Positions 8,982-18,195 of a DNA stretch of 64,000 nucleotides are shown piece by piece. Under the pieces are notes generated by a model. It ran no database searches, was not told the origin of the DNA, and saw only the letters and a list, made by a program, of their open reading frames with translations. Every line of letters begins with the position of its first letter. Within the stretch, counting starts at the first letter, position 1. The stretch is from Deltaproteobacteria bacterium HGW-Deltaproteobacteria-13 (GTDB lineage Bacteria > Desulfobacterota > Syntrophia > Syntrophales > Smithellaceae), in the NCBI GenBank assembly GCA_002840555.1, contig PHBJ01000012.1, positions 62,001 through 126,000 on the forward strand. The letters are read 5' to 3'. Both the position numbers and the translations under genes were made by a program.

Positions 8982-10438
8982 TATAACGCAGGCCTCCTCT
9001 TTTCAATTTTAGCGTTTTTCTCGTACGCAGAGGCAATTTGGATTAACTTTCCTTCCTCAAAATGGCTGGCCAGAAACTGCACTCCGATCGGCAGGCCGCC
9101 GGACGTAAATCCGCAGGGCAGTGAAATTCCGGGAATTCCCGCCAGGTTGGCCGATATGGTGAAAATATCGGAAAGATACATTTGCAGCGGATCATCGGTT
9201 TTCTCGCCGATTTTAAAAGCCGGTGTCGGCGTGGTGGGCGTCAGGATGACGTCACATTTTTTCCAGGCCTCTTCAAAGTCGCGTTTAATCAGCGCCCGCA
9301 CCTGGGAAGCCTTTTTATAGTAGGCATCGTAATAACCGGCGGACAAAGCGTAGGTGCCGATCATGATTCTTCGTTTGACTTCCGCGCCGAATCCCTGCAT
9401 CCGTGTCTTTTTATACATATCCAGAAGATCGCGGACATCGGCCGCCCGAAGGCCGTATTTAACACCGTCGTAACGCGCCAGGTTGGAACTGGCCTCCGCC
9501 GGAGCGATAATATAATAAGTTGCCACACAATATTGCGTGTGCGGAAGCGATATATCCACGCACTGCCCGCCGCTTTGTTCGATGACCGCGATGGTCTTTT
9601 GGATGGCGGCGTTCACTTCCGGATCAATGCCTTCCACAAAGTACTCTTTGGGAATGCCTATTTTCCAGCCCTGGATATCCCGTCCCGCAAATTGCCGGTA
9701 ATCGGGAACCTCCGTCGGCACGGAAGTTGACTCTTTCGGATCATAACCGGCAAGCACATTCATCATAATGGCGCAGTCTTCCACATCTTTGGTAAACGGA
9801 CCGATCTGATCCAGCGATGACGCGAACGCGATCAGGCCGAAGCGCGACACGCGGCCGTAAGTCGGTTTCATGCCGACAACACCGCAAAGCGCCGCGGGCT
9901 GGCGGATGGAACCTCCGGTATCGGAGCCAATGGAAGCGATGCATTCATCGGCGGCAACCGCCGTCGCCGAGCCGCCGCTGGAGCCGCCGGGAATCCGTTC
10001 CAAATCCCATGGATTGCGGGTCGGACCGAACCAGGACGTTTCCGTGGAAGACCCCATGGCGAATTCATCCATGTTGGTTTTACCGACAAAGAGTGCTCCG
10101 GCATCCGTCAGTTTTTCAACAACGGTCGCGTTATAAGGCGGAACGAAATTATGTAAAATGTGCGAACCGCAGGTCGTGGCGATGCCTTTCGTGCAGACAA
10201 TATCTTTTAGAGCGATGGGAATTCCGGTCAACGGTTTTATATCGCCCTTTTTAATATTCTCATCCGCTTTGGCCGCGGCGGCAAAAGCTTCTTCCTTCAT
10301 CATACGAATGTAGGAATGCACCCGTTCTTCAACGGCATCGATTCGTGAAAAAACAGACTCGGTAATCTGAGTTGCCGACACGCTGCCGCTTCTTATTTTT
10401 TCCTGCAACTCGTGAATGGTTAACTGATGTAACTCCAT
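8981..10438 (-). CDS. gatA: Asp/Glu-tRNA amidotransferase subunit A
   Basis: GatA is the amidase that releases ammonia from glutamine for GatB. The signature region with the Ser-cisSer-Lys triad is visible: [13 protein letters not shown] and [13 protein letters not shown]. The open frame runs to 10549, but the first ~37 codons come from a dispersed repeat. The ATG at 10438 follows GAGGAG by 4-5 nt and gives [14 protein letters not shown], the normal GatA start (485 residues). The repeat at 10473-10587 separates it from gatC. Confidence 0.97.
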   Translation of the reverse strand: MELHQLTIHELQEKIRSGSVSATQITESVFSRIDAVEERVHSYIRMMKEEAFAAAAKADENIKKGDIKPLTGIPIALKDIVCTKGIATTCGSHILHNFVPPYNATVVEKLTDAGALFVGKTNMDEFAMGSSTETSWFGPTRNPWDLERIPGGSSGGSATAVAADECIASIGSDTGGSIRQPAALCGVVGMKPTYGRVSRFGLIAFASSLDQIGPFTKDVEDCAIMMNVLAGYDPKESTSVPTEVPDYRQFAGRDIQGWKIGIPKEYFVEGIDPEVNAAIQKTIAVIEQSGGQCVDISLPHTQYCVATYYIIAPAEASSNLARYDGVKYGLRAADVRDLLDMYKKTRMQGFGAEVKRRIMIGTYALSAGYYDAYYKKASQVRALIKRDFEEAWKKCDVILTPTTPTPAFKIGEKTDDPLQMYLSDIFTISANLAGIPGISLPCGFTSGGLPIGVQFLASHFEEGKLIQIASAYEKNAKIEKRRPAL

Positions 10439-10472
10439 AATCTCCTCAATATCAAACCTGTAAATTTTCAGC

Positions 10473-10587
10473 AACGACGTAAAAAGCTTCAGATGCAAGG
10501 CGCGCAAAGCCTGGGGAATAATCCGGCATGCGCGGGGGATGCTGAGCATATGCGTAGCCCGGCGAATGCCGGGAACTTTGGCGTCGT
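10473..10587 (-). repeat. Divergent copy of the 126-bp inverted-repeat element, gatC-gatA spacer
   Basis: AACGACGTAAAAAG near the left end resembles the terminal repeat AACGACTTTGTAAAAAG of the copy at 22174. The right end carries CTTTGGCGTCGT. Internal blocks (GCTTCAGATGCAAGGCGCGC) match the reverse of the 22260-22290 segment. It lies between two genes that must be co-expressed, so it is presumably transcribed. Confidence 0.55.
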
Positions 10588-10874
10588 CAGTCGATAACTT
10601 TGGGCACGCGGAAAAACTCGCCGCGCGCGTCCGGCGCGTTGCTAAGGGATTGTTCCGTGCCGATGGAATCCAATATCTTATCTTCGCGAAACGCGTTCGT
10701 TATGGCAATCGCATGGCTCATCGGCTCCACGCCTTTCGTATCAAGTTCGTTTAACTTATCGATGTAGAGCAGAATGTCGTTGAGCTGCGCGGTAAATTTT
10801 TCTTTTTCCCTGTCCGTGACGTCCAGACGCGCCAAGTTCGCCACATATTCAACTTCTCTTGCGCTTATTTTCAA
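10587..10874 (-). CDS. gatC: Asp/Glu-tRNA amidotransferase subunit C
   Basis: GatC is the small subunit that clamps GatA to GatB. The 95 residues match the family: MKISAREVEYVANLARL, a helical middle (FTAQLNDILLYIDKLNELDT) and the conserved tail REDK and FRVPKVI. The start is a TTG, with AGGAGG 7 nt upstream. The only nearby ATG is out of frame. It begins 29 bp after the deacetylase stop, so the operon reads deacetylase-gatC-gatA-gatB. Confidence 0.95.
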   Translation of the reverse strand: MKISAREVEYVANLARLDVTDREKEKFTAQLNDILLYIDKLNELDTKGVEPMSHAIAITNAFREDKILDSIGTEQSLSNAPDARGEFFRVPKVID

Positions 10875-10903
10875 AGCACATCCTCCTAAACTTTTCAGTA
10901 GGC

Positions 10904-11962
10904 TTAAAACACTTTCCAGTAGGGACTGATTCTGGCGATCACTTTATGAATGGTTAATTCACTGGCTTCCTCATCAACCTCGTTTTCCAGCAAAGAGAGT
11001 CTCTGCTCCGAGATATGTGTTTCATCCAGCATTTCTTCCAGAACAGCCTTTACCGATTTGGTTAATCCGGCCACATGATAACCGCCTTCCAGCACCGCGA
11101 CAAAACGTCCCTCGCAGCAGGCATCGGCAATATTGAGCAATATGCGCGTCATGGCGGCAAATCCTTTGGGTGTTACGCGCATGCCGCCCAGCGGATCTTG
11201 AAAATAAGTATCGAAACCGGCGGATAATAAAACCAGTTCCGGTTTATATTCCAGGGCTACCGGCAGTAAAATCTTATGAAATATTTTGACGAAGGCGGAA
11301 TCTCCCGCTCCCATGTTCAAGGGAACATTGATGGTATAATATTCTCCCTGGCCGCGGCCGATTTCCTGTACGTCTCCCGTTCCGGGGTAATAGGGATACT
11401 GGTGCGTGGAAAAATATAAAATACGCTGATCGCCGTAAAAACTGTGCTGGGTGCCGTTGCCGTGATGTAAATCCCAATCAACGATTAAGATTCTTTTAAA
11501 ATTGTACTTTAAAATGGCGTGCATGGCCCCGATGGCAATATTATTAAACACACAGAAACCCGCGGCGGTATCTCTTTCCGCGTGGTGCCCCGGAGGCCGT
11601 ACAAGAGCGAACGCGTTATTTACCGTGCCTTCGACAACGCTGTCAATGGCATTACAGACGCCGCCTACCGCCAGTTTCGCTATTTCGTAAGTTTCCGGAG
11701 AAGTGGCCGTATCAGGGTCAAGATAAACGCTTCGCTTCCCTGCCGTGCTCGCAATAAATTCTACATAGGAAGGAGAATGAATGGTTTCAATTTCCTCGTG
11801 GGTTGCTTCACGGGGTTCTATATGAACGAATTTCCAGGATTCCAGAGGATTATCCAGCATTTCATAAATTGCCCCCAGCCTTTCCGGACTTTCCGGATGG
11901 GCAAATCCTGCCGAATGCTGTAAATACCTTGTATCCTTAACAATACCTGTTTTTCTGGACAA
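10904..11962 (-). CDS. Histone deacetylase/AcuC-like family deacetylase
   Basis: This 352-residue arginase-fold zinc deacetylase has all the active-site blocks: HPESPERL, RPPGHHAERDTAAGFCVFNN (tandem His), DWDLHHGNGTQ (zinc Asp/His), LSAGFDTYFQDPLGG and EGGYH. Bacterial members remove acetyl groups from proteins such as acetyl-CoA synthetase, or from small amines like acetylpolyamines. The substrate here is unknown. Being first in the gatCAB operon is probably convenience rather than function. Confidence 0.9.
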   Translation of the reverse strand: MSRKTGIVKDTRYLQHSAGFAHPESPERLGAIYEMLDNPLESWKFVHIEPREATHEEIETIHSPSYVEFIASTAGKRSVYLDPDTATSPETYEIAKLAVGGVCNAIDSVVEGTVNNAFALVRPPGHHAERDTAAGFCVFNNIAIGAMHAILKYNFKRILIVDWDLHHGNGTQHSFYGDQRILYFSTHQYPYYPGTGDVQEIGRGQGEYYTINVPLNMGAGDSAFVKIFHKILLPVALEYKPELVLLSAGFDTYFQDPLGGMRVTPKGFAAMTRILLNIADACCEGRFVAVLEGGYHVAGLTKSVKAVLEEMLDETHISEQRLSLLENEVDEEASELTIHKVIARISPYWKVF

Positions 11963-12129
11963 GCGATCCTTCTTTTATAAGAAAAAACTTAAATTTTATT
12001 TTGTCTATCATAAATAGATTCAAAGAGCAAAGGATTTCCCCTGCTGTTTTGAATGTCTGTTTTGTCCTTCTACTATTTTTAATAAAGCAAATCCGATGAA
12101 ATTCCGACCACGGCGGATTACAAAAAACA

Positions 12130-12157
12130 TTGACAAAAACAGCAATCAATATATAGA
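12130..12157 (+). promoter_or_regulatory. Candidate sigma-70 promoter for tatA-tatC
   Basis: TTGACA (12130-12135) is followed after 16 bp by TATAGA (12152-12157), about 36 bp before the tatA start. The -35 is a consensus match. The surrounding 11963-12193 interval is AT-rich and otherwise contains nothing I recognise. It separates the leftward deacetylase from the rightward tat genes. Confidence 0.6.
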
Positions 12158-12193
12158 TGTAGCGATAATATGGGAACAGAGGATTGATGATCA

Positions 12194-12505
12194 ATGTTTG
12201 GCATAGGAATGCAGGAACTTATAATAATTGTGATAATTGCGCTGCTTGTTGTCGGCCCCAAAAAATTGCCTGATGTGGCCAAAACTCTGGGCAGGGGATT
12301 CAGTGAATTCAAAAAAGCGGTTGACGGTGTCACCGACGATTTTAAACAGACCATACAAAGCGAGGAAAAACCGAAGGACGAAAAGCCCCGGGACGAGGGG
12401 TTGAAAGATTCGCTTTTATCCAAACAAAGCGGCACGGAAGAATCCAAAAACGATGCCGAAAATTCTCAACCAGATTTATTCAATAAAACTCCCGACAAAC
12501 AATAA
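12194..12505 (+). CDS. tatA: Sec-independent translocase subunit TatA/TatB type
   Basis: TatA oligomers form the pore for folded-protein export. The 103-residue protein has a short N-terminal hydrophobic helix (MQELIIIVIIALLVVGPKKLP), the conserved hinge and an amphipathic helix (DVAKTLGRGFSEFKKAV). A charged Lys/Glu/Ser-rich tail follows. The glycine-rich GPKKLPDVAKTLG segment is diagnostic. Only one tatA-like gene adjoins tatC, so it may serve both TatA and TatB roles, or another copy lies elsewhere. RBS-like AGAGGA lies upstream. Confidence 0.9.
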   Translation: MFGIGMQELIIIVIIALLVVGPKKLPDVAKTLGRGFSEFKKAVDGVTDDFKQTIQSEEKPKDEKPRDEGLKDSLLSKQSGTEESKNDAENSQPDLFNKTPDKQ

Positions 12506-12557
12506 ATTCAAAAATAAATTTTTCCGGTTTATAAATCAAAAATAACTGAAACGTTGA

Positions 12558-13361
12558 ATGATGGAAAATAACGAAGATAAAAGAGATAACGGAAACAATG
12601 AAAATAGTGGAGAGAGCGAAGACAGAAAAATGTCTTTGACCGAACATTTAATCGAATTGCGCAAAAGCCTCACCAATTCTTTAATAGCGGTGGGGATCGG
12701 CTTCGGTGTTTGTTATTATTATAAGGACTTTATTTTCAGCATCGTCACCAGGCCGCTGACTCAGGCCCTTCCCAAAAACAGTTATCTGATTTATACGGGT
12801 TTAACGGAAGCCTTCTTCACCTACATGAAGGTAGCCTTCTTTGCTTCCCTGATCATTACCAGCCCGTTTATTCTTTATCAGATATGGAAATTTATCGCGC
12901 CGGGATTGCTGCCTCGGGAAAAAAAATATGTCGTCCCTTTTGTGATTTCTTCATCCGTTCTTTTTATCAGCGGTGTTTTGTTCGGCTATTTTGTCGCCCT
13001 GCCTCCCGCTTTTGAGTTTTTTGTCAGTTTTAATAATCAATATTTGCAGGCCATGCTGTCCTTCAAAGATTATCTTTCCCTTTTCGTGACCTTTTTGCTG
13101 GGATTTGGAATATCTTTTGAGTTGCCGATATTTATTTTTTTTCTGACCAAGCTGGGGATCGTCAATGCGGCAATGCTTTCCAAGCAACGAAGGTATGCCA
13201 TTCTGATTATTTTTATAGTTGCCGCCATTTTAACGCCTTCACCTGATGCTTTAAGCCAGGTCTTAATGGCAATCCCCTTGATGTTTCTGTATGAAGTGAG
13301 TATATTCGTTTCGAGATTTGCCCAAAAGGGAAAAGTAGAATCGGCAAGTAATAAAGAATAA
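12558..13361 (+). CDS. tatC: Sec-independent translocase subunit TatC
   Basis: TatC is the receptor for twin-arginine signal peptides. The 267-residue protein has an acidic/Asn-rich N-terminus and then MSLTEHLIELRKSL, the signature of TatC. Six membrane segments follow, with conserved ASLIITSPFILYQIWKFIAPGL and SFELPIFIFFLTKLGIV. It follows tatA by 52 bp. The downstream PBP gene starts 15 bp after its stop, suggesting one transcript. Confidence 0.96.
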   Translation: MMENNEDKRDNGNNENSGESEDRKMSLTEHLIELRKSLTNSLIAVGIGFGVCYYYKDFIFSIVTRPLTQALPKNSYLIYTGLTEAFFTYMKVAFFASLIITSPFILYQIWKFIAPGLLPREKKYVVPFVISSSVLFISGVLFGYFVALPPAFEFFVSFNNQYLQAMLSFKDYLSLFVTFLLGFGISFELPIFIFFLTKLGIVNAAMLSKQRRYAILIIFIVAAILTPSPDALSQVLMAIPLMFLYEVSIFVSRFAQKGKVESASNKE

Positions 13362-13376
13362 TGGCTGGTAAAAATT

Positions 13377-15419
13377 ATGCCTTTGCGTCGTAGAAGGTCC
13401 AATAGAAAAATTGCGGGGGACAATAACGGGGAAGTTAGAAAACTTTCCTCGCTTTTCAACGTTTTTCTGGCGGCAATCGTTTTTGCCTTACTGGTGACGG
13501 TTGGCGGAACCATTGTCTACTATGCCTTTACCCTGGATTTACCGGGTATTGATGCGCTTAAAGATTATCGTCCCAGTATTGCCTCCCGTGTTTATGATGA
13601 TAACAACCAGCTCATTGATGAATTCTTTCTGGAAGACAGAAAACTTGTCAGGATTGTCGAAGTCCCGCAGATAGTGACTCACGCTTTTGTTGCCGCGGAA
13701 GATTCCCGTTTTTATGAACATAGGGGGGTGGATGTCCAAAGTATATTCCGCGCAGTATTAAAAAATTTTGAAGCAGGGCATGTCATCCAGGGCGGCAGCA
13801 CCATCACGCAGCAGGTGGCCAAGATGATGTATCTTTCGCCTGAAAAAAAATACACCCGTAAGCTCAAAGAGGCCATCCTCGCCTATAAAATTGATAAGTA
13901 CCTGAATAAGAATGAAATCCTCAATTTATATTTAAACCAGATTTATCTGGGACATGGCACTTACGGGATAGAATCGGCGGCATTAGGCTACTTCGGCAAA
14001 AGCGCCAAAGAACTGAAGTTGAACGAGGCGGCGCTCCTGGCCGGTATGCCGAAAGCGCCCACCAACTATTCTCCGTTTCTTCATTATGACCTTGCCAAAC
14101 AAAGACAATTATACGTTCTTACGCGGATGATGGAAGACGGCTACATTTCGAAAGAAGAAATGGAGCAAGCCTACGCCGCTCCGTTGAAATTGAGGCCCAT
14201 CAAACCGAAAGACAAGGTTGCCGCTTATTTTGTGGAAAACGTTCGCCGCTATGTGCAGGAAAAATACGGCGCTGATGTTTTATACAAGGAAGGCCTTTCT
14301 ATCTATACAACGCTTGATTTGAACGCGCAAAAATACGCGAGCGAAGCGATGGAAAAAGGTTTGAAGGAGTTGGAAGAAAGAGAAAAATATCAACCCGGCC
14401 TTGTCCAGGGCGCGCTTTTTTGCATGGACGTGAAGACCGGCGCGATTCGCGCGATGGTCGGGGGGCGTGATTTCAATAAAAGCGAATTCAACCGAGCGAC
14501 ACAATCCCGCAGGCAACCCGGTTCGGCTTTTAAACCGATTATCTACACGGCGGCTTTTGATAAAGGCATGACGCCGGCAACGGTATTTGTTGATTCCCCT
14601 ATTTCTCTCCCGGATGTCTCTCAGGAAGGCGGTGTCTGGAAACCGAAAAACTTTGATGAAAAATTCATGGGGCCGATTACGATGAGGACCGCGCTTGTTC
14701 TCTCCCGCAACGTTGTTACCGTTAAAATATTGCAGGACATCGGCGTGGATTACGCGGTATCCTACGCCGCGAATATGGGGATTACTTCGCCTTTGGTCCA
14801 TACCTTGTCGCTGGCGTTAGGCGTATCCGGCGTGACGTTGCAGGAGCTCGTCCAGGCCTATGGCGTTTTGGCCAATCAGGGCAAAAAAGTAACTCCTTAT
14901 TTCATTAAAAAGATTGTTGACCGCACCGGCAACGTTTTTGAAGAGACCAAGGTTCAGGAGGAACAGGTTATTGATCCCCGCATCGCTTTTATCACCACTC
15001 ACGTCATGCAGGATGTTGTGACAAGGGGTACCGGCACGCTGGTGAGAAGCATCGGAAGGCCTGTTGCCGCCAAAACCGGAACGACCAATGACAATCGCGA
15101 CGCCTGGTTTATCGGCGCCACGCCTTCACTGATTACCGGAGTCTGGGTGGGTTTTGATCAGGAAAGATCTCTGGGAGGTCATGAAGTGGGCGGCAAAACC
15201 GCGGCTCCCGTCTGGCTTTATTTTATGGAAAAGGCTATGCAAAAAATGCCGGTGGAATCATTTCCCGTACCGCAGGGAATTGTGTTTGTCAGGGTTAATT
15301 CCCAAACGGGCAAACCCGCAAGCGGAGCGGGAACCATTTCCGAAGCCTTCATAGAAGGCGCAACGCCAAAAGATAAAGCCGGCGGCATGACTGAAGAAAA
15401 AGAAGATATCTTCCGATAG
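13377..15419 (+). CDS. mrcA: Penicillin-binding protein 1A (bifunctional peptidoglycan synthase)
   Basis: A class A PBP that polymerises and cross-links peptidoglycan. After a basic cytoplasmic start and one membrane anchor (about 25-50), the GT51 glycosyltransferase shows EDSRFYEHRGVD (near 107) and GGSTITQQVAKMMYL. The transpeptidase has SAFK (near 382), SRNVV (SxN) and KTGTTND (near 565). At 680 residues it is shorter than E. coli PBP1A and lacks the inserted OB domain. The ATG at 13361 that overlaps the tatC stop is out of frame; 13377 is the first usable start. Confidence 0.96.
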   Translation: MPLRRRRSNRKIAGDNNGEVRKLSSLFNVFLAAIVFALLVTVGGTIVYYAFTLDLPGIDALKDYRPSIASRVYDDNNQLIDEFFLEDRKLVRIVEVPQIVTHAFVAAEDSRFYEHRGVDVQSIFRAVLKNFEAGHVIQGGSTITQQVAKMMYLSPEKKYTRKLKEAILAYKIDKYLNKNEILNLYLNQIYLGHGTYGIESAALGYFGKSAKELKLNEAALLAGMPKAPTNYSPFLHYDLAKQRQLYVLTRMMEDGYISKEEMEQAYAAPLKLRPIKPKDKVAAYFVENVRRYVQEKYGADVLYKEGLSIYTTLDLNAQKYASEAMEKGLKELEEREKYQPGLVQGALFCMDVKTGAIRAMVGGRDFNKSEFNRATQSRRQPGSAFKPIIYTAAFDKGMTPATVFVDSPISLPDVSQEGGVWKPKNFDEKFMGPITMRTALVLSRNVVTVKILQDIGVDYAVSYAANMGITSPLVHTLSLALGVSGVTLQELVQAYGVLANQGKKVTPYFIKKIVDRTGNVFEETKVQEEQVIDPRIAFITTHVMQDVVTRGTGTLVRSIGRPVAAKTGTTNDNRDAWFIGATPSLITGVWVGFDQERSLGGHEVGGKTAAPVWLYFMEKAMQKMPVESFPVPQGIVFVRVNSQTGKPASGAGTISEAFIEGATPKDKAGGMTEEKEDIFR

Positions 15420-15542
15420 CGCTTCAACCGTGCGGGTAGTACGATTTGATATACTCCCCAAAGTTTCCGTATCATTGAACCGGGCACATGGGCTTTGGCA
15501 ACGGCTGATGTCCTGTATCAGACTGCGAAGGCCAGGAAGGTT

Positions 15543-15926
15543 ATGAATATGTATGAGCATCATTCCCAGCCATTGATATCGACCGGGGCTTACCTTAAAA
15601 GGCAGGCTTTTCATGTTGCCCTTGCGGCCATGATGATCATCGGTTCCCTGCTGCTCGGCATTGCCGGATATCATTGGTTTGAAGGACTTCCATGGATCGA
15701 TTCACTGGTGAATGCTTCGATGATTCTTGGCGGTATGGGACCGGTGAATTCACTCCAAACCAATGCCGGCAAAGTATTCGCCTCGTTCTATGCGCTTTAC
15801 TCCGGAATCATATTCCTGATCGTCGCCGGCGTCATGTTTGCGCCGCTGTTTCATCGATTCCTCCACCGGTTTCATCTGGAGGAAGAGACTAAAAATTCCG
15901 CCGATGATCAGGGGGAACATCCTTAA
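15543..15926 (+). CDS. Small three-helix membrane protein, unknown function
   Basis: About 127 residues starting at ATG 15543, chosen because AGGAAGG lies 3-9 nt upstream; the open frame itself reaches back to 15495. Three hydrophobic segments are visible: ALAAMMIIGSLLLGIAGYHW, the SLVNASMILGGMGPV region and ALYSGIIFLIVAGVMFAPLF. A His-rich juxtamembrane stretch (HRFLHRFHLEEE) follows. Proteins ending in LHRFHLE recur in proteobacteria as uncharacterised membrane proteins, and the GGMGPVNS loop is reminiscent of a re-entrant pore loop. That resemblance is only a guess. Confidence 0.65.
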   Translation: MNMYEHHSQPLISTGAYLKRQAFHVALAAMMIIGSLLLGIAGYHWFEGLPWIDSLVNASMILGGMGPVNSLQTNAGKVFASFYALYSGIIFLIVAGVMFAPLFHRFLHRFHLEEETKNSADDQGEHP

Positions 15927-15977
15927 TCTTATTCAAAATCAGATTTCATTTCATTTGATGATGGCGACGATCATGGG

Positions 15978-16865
15978 TTGAAAAAAATTATGAATGCCTT
16001 ATTCGAATATCTGGATAAAATCCCCAAGGCGGCCATCTTTGTCGTTAGCGTCACCCTGGTCATGTTGCTCGGTATTATCGACTATCTAACCGGTTATGAA
16101 ATAGCGTTTTCAATATTTTATTTGCAGCCGGTTTCGCTTGTTTCATGGTTCGGCAAAAGAAGCTACGCGGTGATTATATCTATTCTCAGTGCGGCGGCAT
16201 GGCTGTTGGCAGACGTTTCCTCCGGCGATCCTTACTCTTATTCCTTCATTCCTGTGTGGAATGCAGTCATGAGGCTTGGATTCTTTTTGATAACAGCATT
16301 TTCATTATTGGAAATTAAAAAATTGCTGGACCATGAAAAAACCTTTGCAAGAATTGATTTTTTAACCGGCATCGCTAACAGAAGGGCCTTCTATGAATCA
16401 GCGGGAATCGAGATCGACAGAACGGTCCGATTCGGCCGTCCGATTACCATTGCTTATATCGATATTGATAATTTTAAACACGTGAATGACTCGCTGGGAC
16501 ACATTCAAGGCGACAGCCTTTTACAATCGGTTGCCAAAACAATAAAAAATAACACACGGTCCATTGATATGGTTTCCAGGCTTGGAGGAGATGAATTTGC
16601 CGTCTTATTTCCGGAAACGAATGAGGCGAATGCTCAAACAATAATGGACAAGGTGCAAAAAGAGCTTCTCGACATTGTGAGAAAAAACAATTGGCCTGTA
16701 ACGTTCAGCATCGGCGCGGTTACATGTTATCAATCATGCAACTTAGACGAATTGATAAAAGAGGCTGATCATTTAATGTACACGATCAAAGAAAGCGGAA
16801 AGAATGGCATTGCCTATAAGATTCATGAAACGCCGGCGGGAGCGGACATGAGGGCCTCGCGATAA
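15978..16865 (+). CDS. Membrane-anchored GGDEF diguanylate cyclase
   Basis: The protein makes the second messenger c-di-GMP from two GTP. The N-terminal ~115 residues hold about four hydrophobic helices and form a sensor-like membrane domain. The GGDEF domain starts at about 130 (RIDFLTGIANRRAFYE). The active site is RLGGDEFAVLF. RSID lies exactly five residues before GGDEF and matches the RxxD inhibitory I-site, so product feedback is likely. No EAL domain is present. The start may be TTG 15978 or ATG 15990; neither has a strong ribosome site. Confidence 0.92.
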   Translation: MKKIMNALFEYLDKIPKAAIFVVSVTLVMLLGIIDYLTGYEIAFSIFYLQPVSLVSWFGKRSYAVIISILSAAAWLLADVSSGDPYSYSFIPVWNAVMRLGFFLITAFSLLEIKKLLDHEKTFARIDFLTGIANRRAFYESAGIEIDRTVRFGRPITIAYIDIDNFKHVNDSLGHIQGDSLLQSVAKTIKNNTRSIDMVSRLGGDEFAVLFPETNEANAQTIMDKVQKELLDIVRKNNWPVTFSIGAVTCYQSCNLDELIKEADHLMYTIKESGKNGIAYKIHETPAGADMRASR

Positions 16866-16922
16866 ACACTTACAAATATCATTTTCTAAAATAAAGTTAC
16901 AGGTCGGCAAACCGTCAGAGGT

Positions 16923-18176
16923 TTGAACGATAGTGATGATATGAATAAAAAATTATTATATTTGTTTCTCGCCTTCATCTCCATATTCGCTGTGGCCATG
17001 ATGCATTATTATCATAATTCTTTTGCTTATGACTCTTTCGGATATATGAAAAATGCTCATTATATAATGGGCAATGAGGCCACATTTGATTCTTTTAGAA
17101 TTGGTCTGGTTCCATTTTTTATTGCCCCGTTTGTCGGCAATTTTTTAATCCTCTATGTGTATTATTCTATCGTCACTTTCCTGTCGCTTCTGATCATGGT
17201 GAAAATCGTCGATTTTTTTGAACCGAAAAATCAGGAATATATTCTTTTTTTTGTGATTCCTTCCTATACGACTTATATATTAACCAGTGTTCTGCAGGAA
17301 GCATTCGCCATGTTTTTTATTTCGCTGTCGATCTATTATTTGCTGAAAAATAAATATGTTTTGGCCATGTGTCTGATAACCCTTTGCGCGTTATCCAGGC
17401 CGGCCATGCTCGCGTTCCTGCCGGGTTTTGTTTTGGTCCTTCTGTTTTATAAATATATATTTTATGAAATTGATTCAAACAACTTCTTCGGATCTCTTGA
17501 TCATGCCTTAAAAAAGAATTTTCTGAAGCTCCTGGCCTATGGTCTGTTTTGTATATTCATATTTATCGCTATGGCCGCTCTTTATATTGTCTTGCTTTCA
17601 TTTTTCTTCACGGATCCATTCGCTTCTTACAAAGCACTGTCCTCTCGTTGGGATTTCGATGCAAAATTTTTAATGGGTTATCCACTGTTCTGGTTCTCCT
17701 TGTTTGGAATATTTTTTTCTCCGGTTATCGCGTACTGTTATTACAAGATATACGAATTCGATAAAAGGTGGGTTCTCTTTTTTTTGTTGGCATTTCTCCC
17801 TTATATATTACTGATATGGTATCAGGCAAACATTCGCTACGTCATTTATTTAGTCATCCCGATCATGATCGGTTTTTCGCAAATTCAAATATCATCCTTT
17901 AAGAACTGCACAAAAATATTAATTTTTATATTATTCGTTTTTTCCACATTATATATTTATGGTCCGGTTGTTTATTATTATGAACCCAGTGTGCATCATC
18001 GGGTCATAAATTTAAATTATAAACCGTTTATCTATTTTGATTCTGAAAATAAGTCGAATCAGTATCAATATTTTTGTCATTTCAAAAACAAAAGAGAATA
18101 TAGCCAAACGGATAAAGAGATGATTGAGAAACATGCAAATATAATAGAATTCTTAAATAAATATGTTTGTAAATAA
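16923..18176 (+). CDS. Polytopic membrane protein, possible GT-C glycosyltransferase
   Basis: A 417-residue protein with about 10-11 hydrophobic helices and a soluble C-terminal tail of ~60 residues. The first periplasmic loop contains NSFAYDSFGYMKNAHYIM, an acidic loop position like that of GT-C lipid-sugar-dependent glycosyltransferases. AT-rich codon use contrasts with its neighbours (many TTT, ATA, TAT), suggesting acquisition. The start may be TTG 16923 or ATG 16941. Function is inferred only from topology. Confidence 0.6.
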   Translation: MNDSDDMNKKLLYLFLAFISIFAVAMMHYYHNSFAYDSFGYMKNAHYIMGNEATFDSFRIGLVPFFIAPFVGNFLILYVYYSIVTFLSLLIMVKIVDFFEPKNQEYILFFVIPSYTTYILTSVLQEAFAMFFISLSIYYLLKNKYVLAMCLITLCALSRPAMLAFLPGFVLVLLFYKYIFYEIDSNNFFGSLDHALKKNFLKLLAYGLFCIFIFIAMAALYIVLLSFFFTDPFASYKALSSRWDFDAKFLMGYPLFWFSLFGIFFSPVIAYCYYKIYEFDKRWVLFFLLAFLPYILLIWYQANIRYVIYLVIPIMIGFSQIQISSFKNCTKILIFILFVFSTLYIYGPVVYYYEPSVHHRVINLNYKPFIYFDSENKSNQYQYFCHFKNKREYSQTDKEMIEKHANIIEFLNKYVCK

Positions 18177-18195
18177 TTCAGGACCATTGGAATAA

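Noticed and set aside
10439-10549. A 37-codon N-terminal extension of GatA
   Set aside because: It comes from the dispersed repeat; ATG 10438 with GAGGAG matches the normal GatA N-terminus.
12000-12120. A promoter for the deacetylase on the minus strand
   Set aside because: TTGAAT and TAAAAT occur, but about 19 bp apart, and the match is too weak to list.
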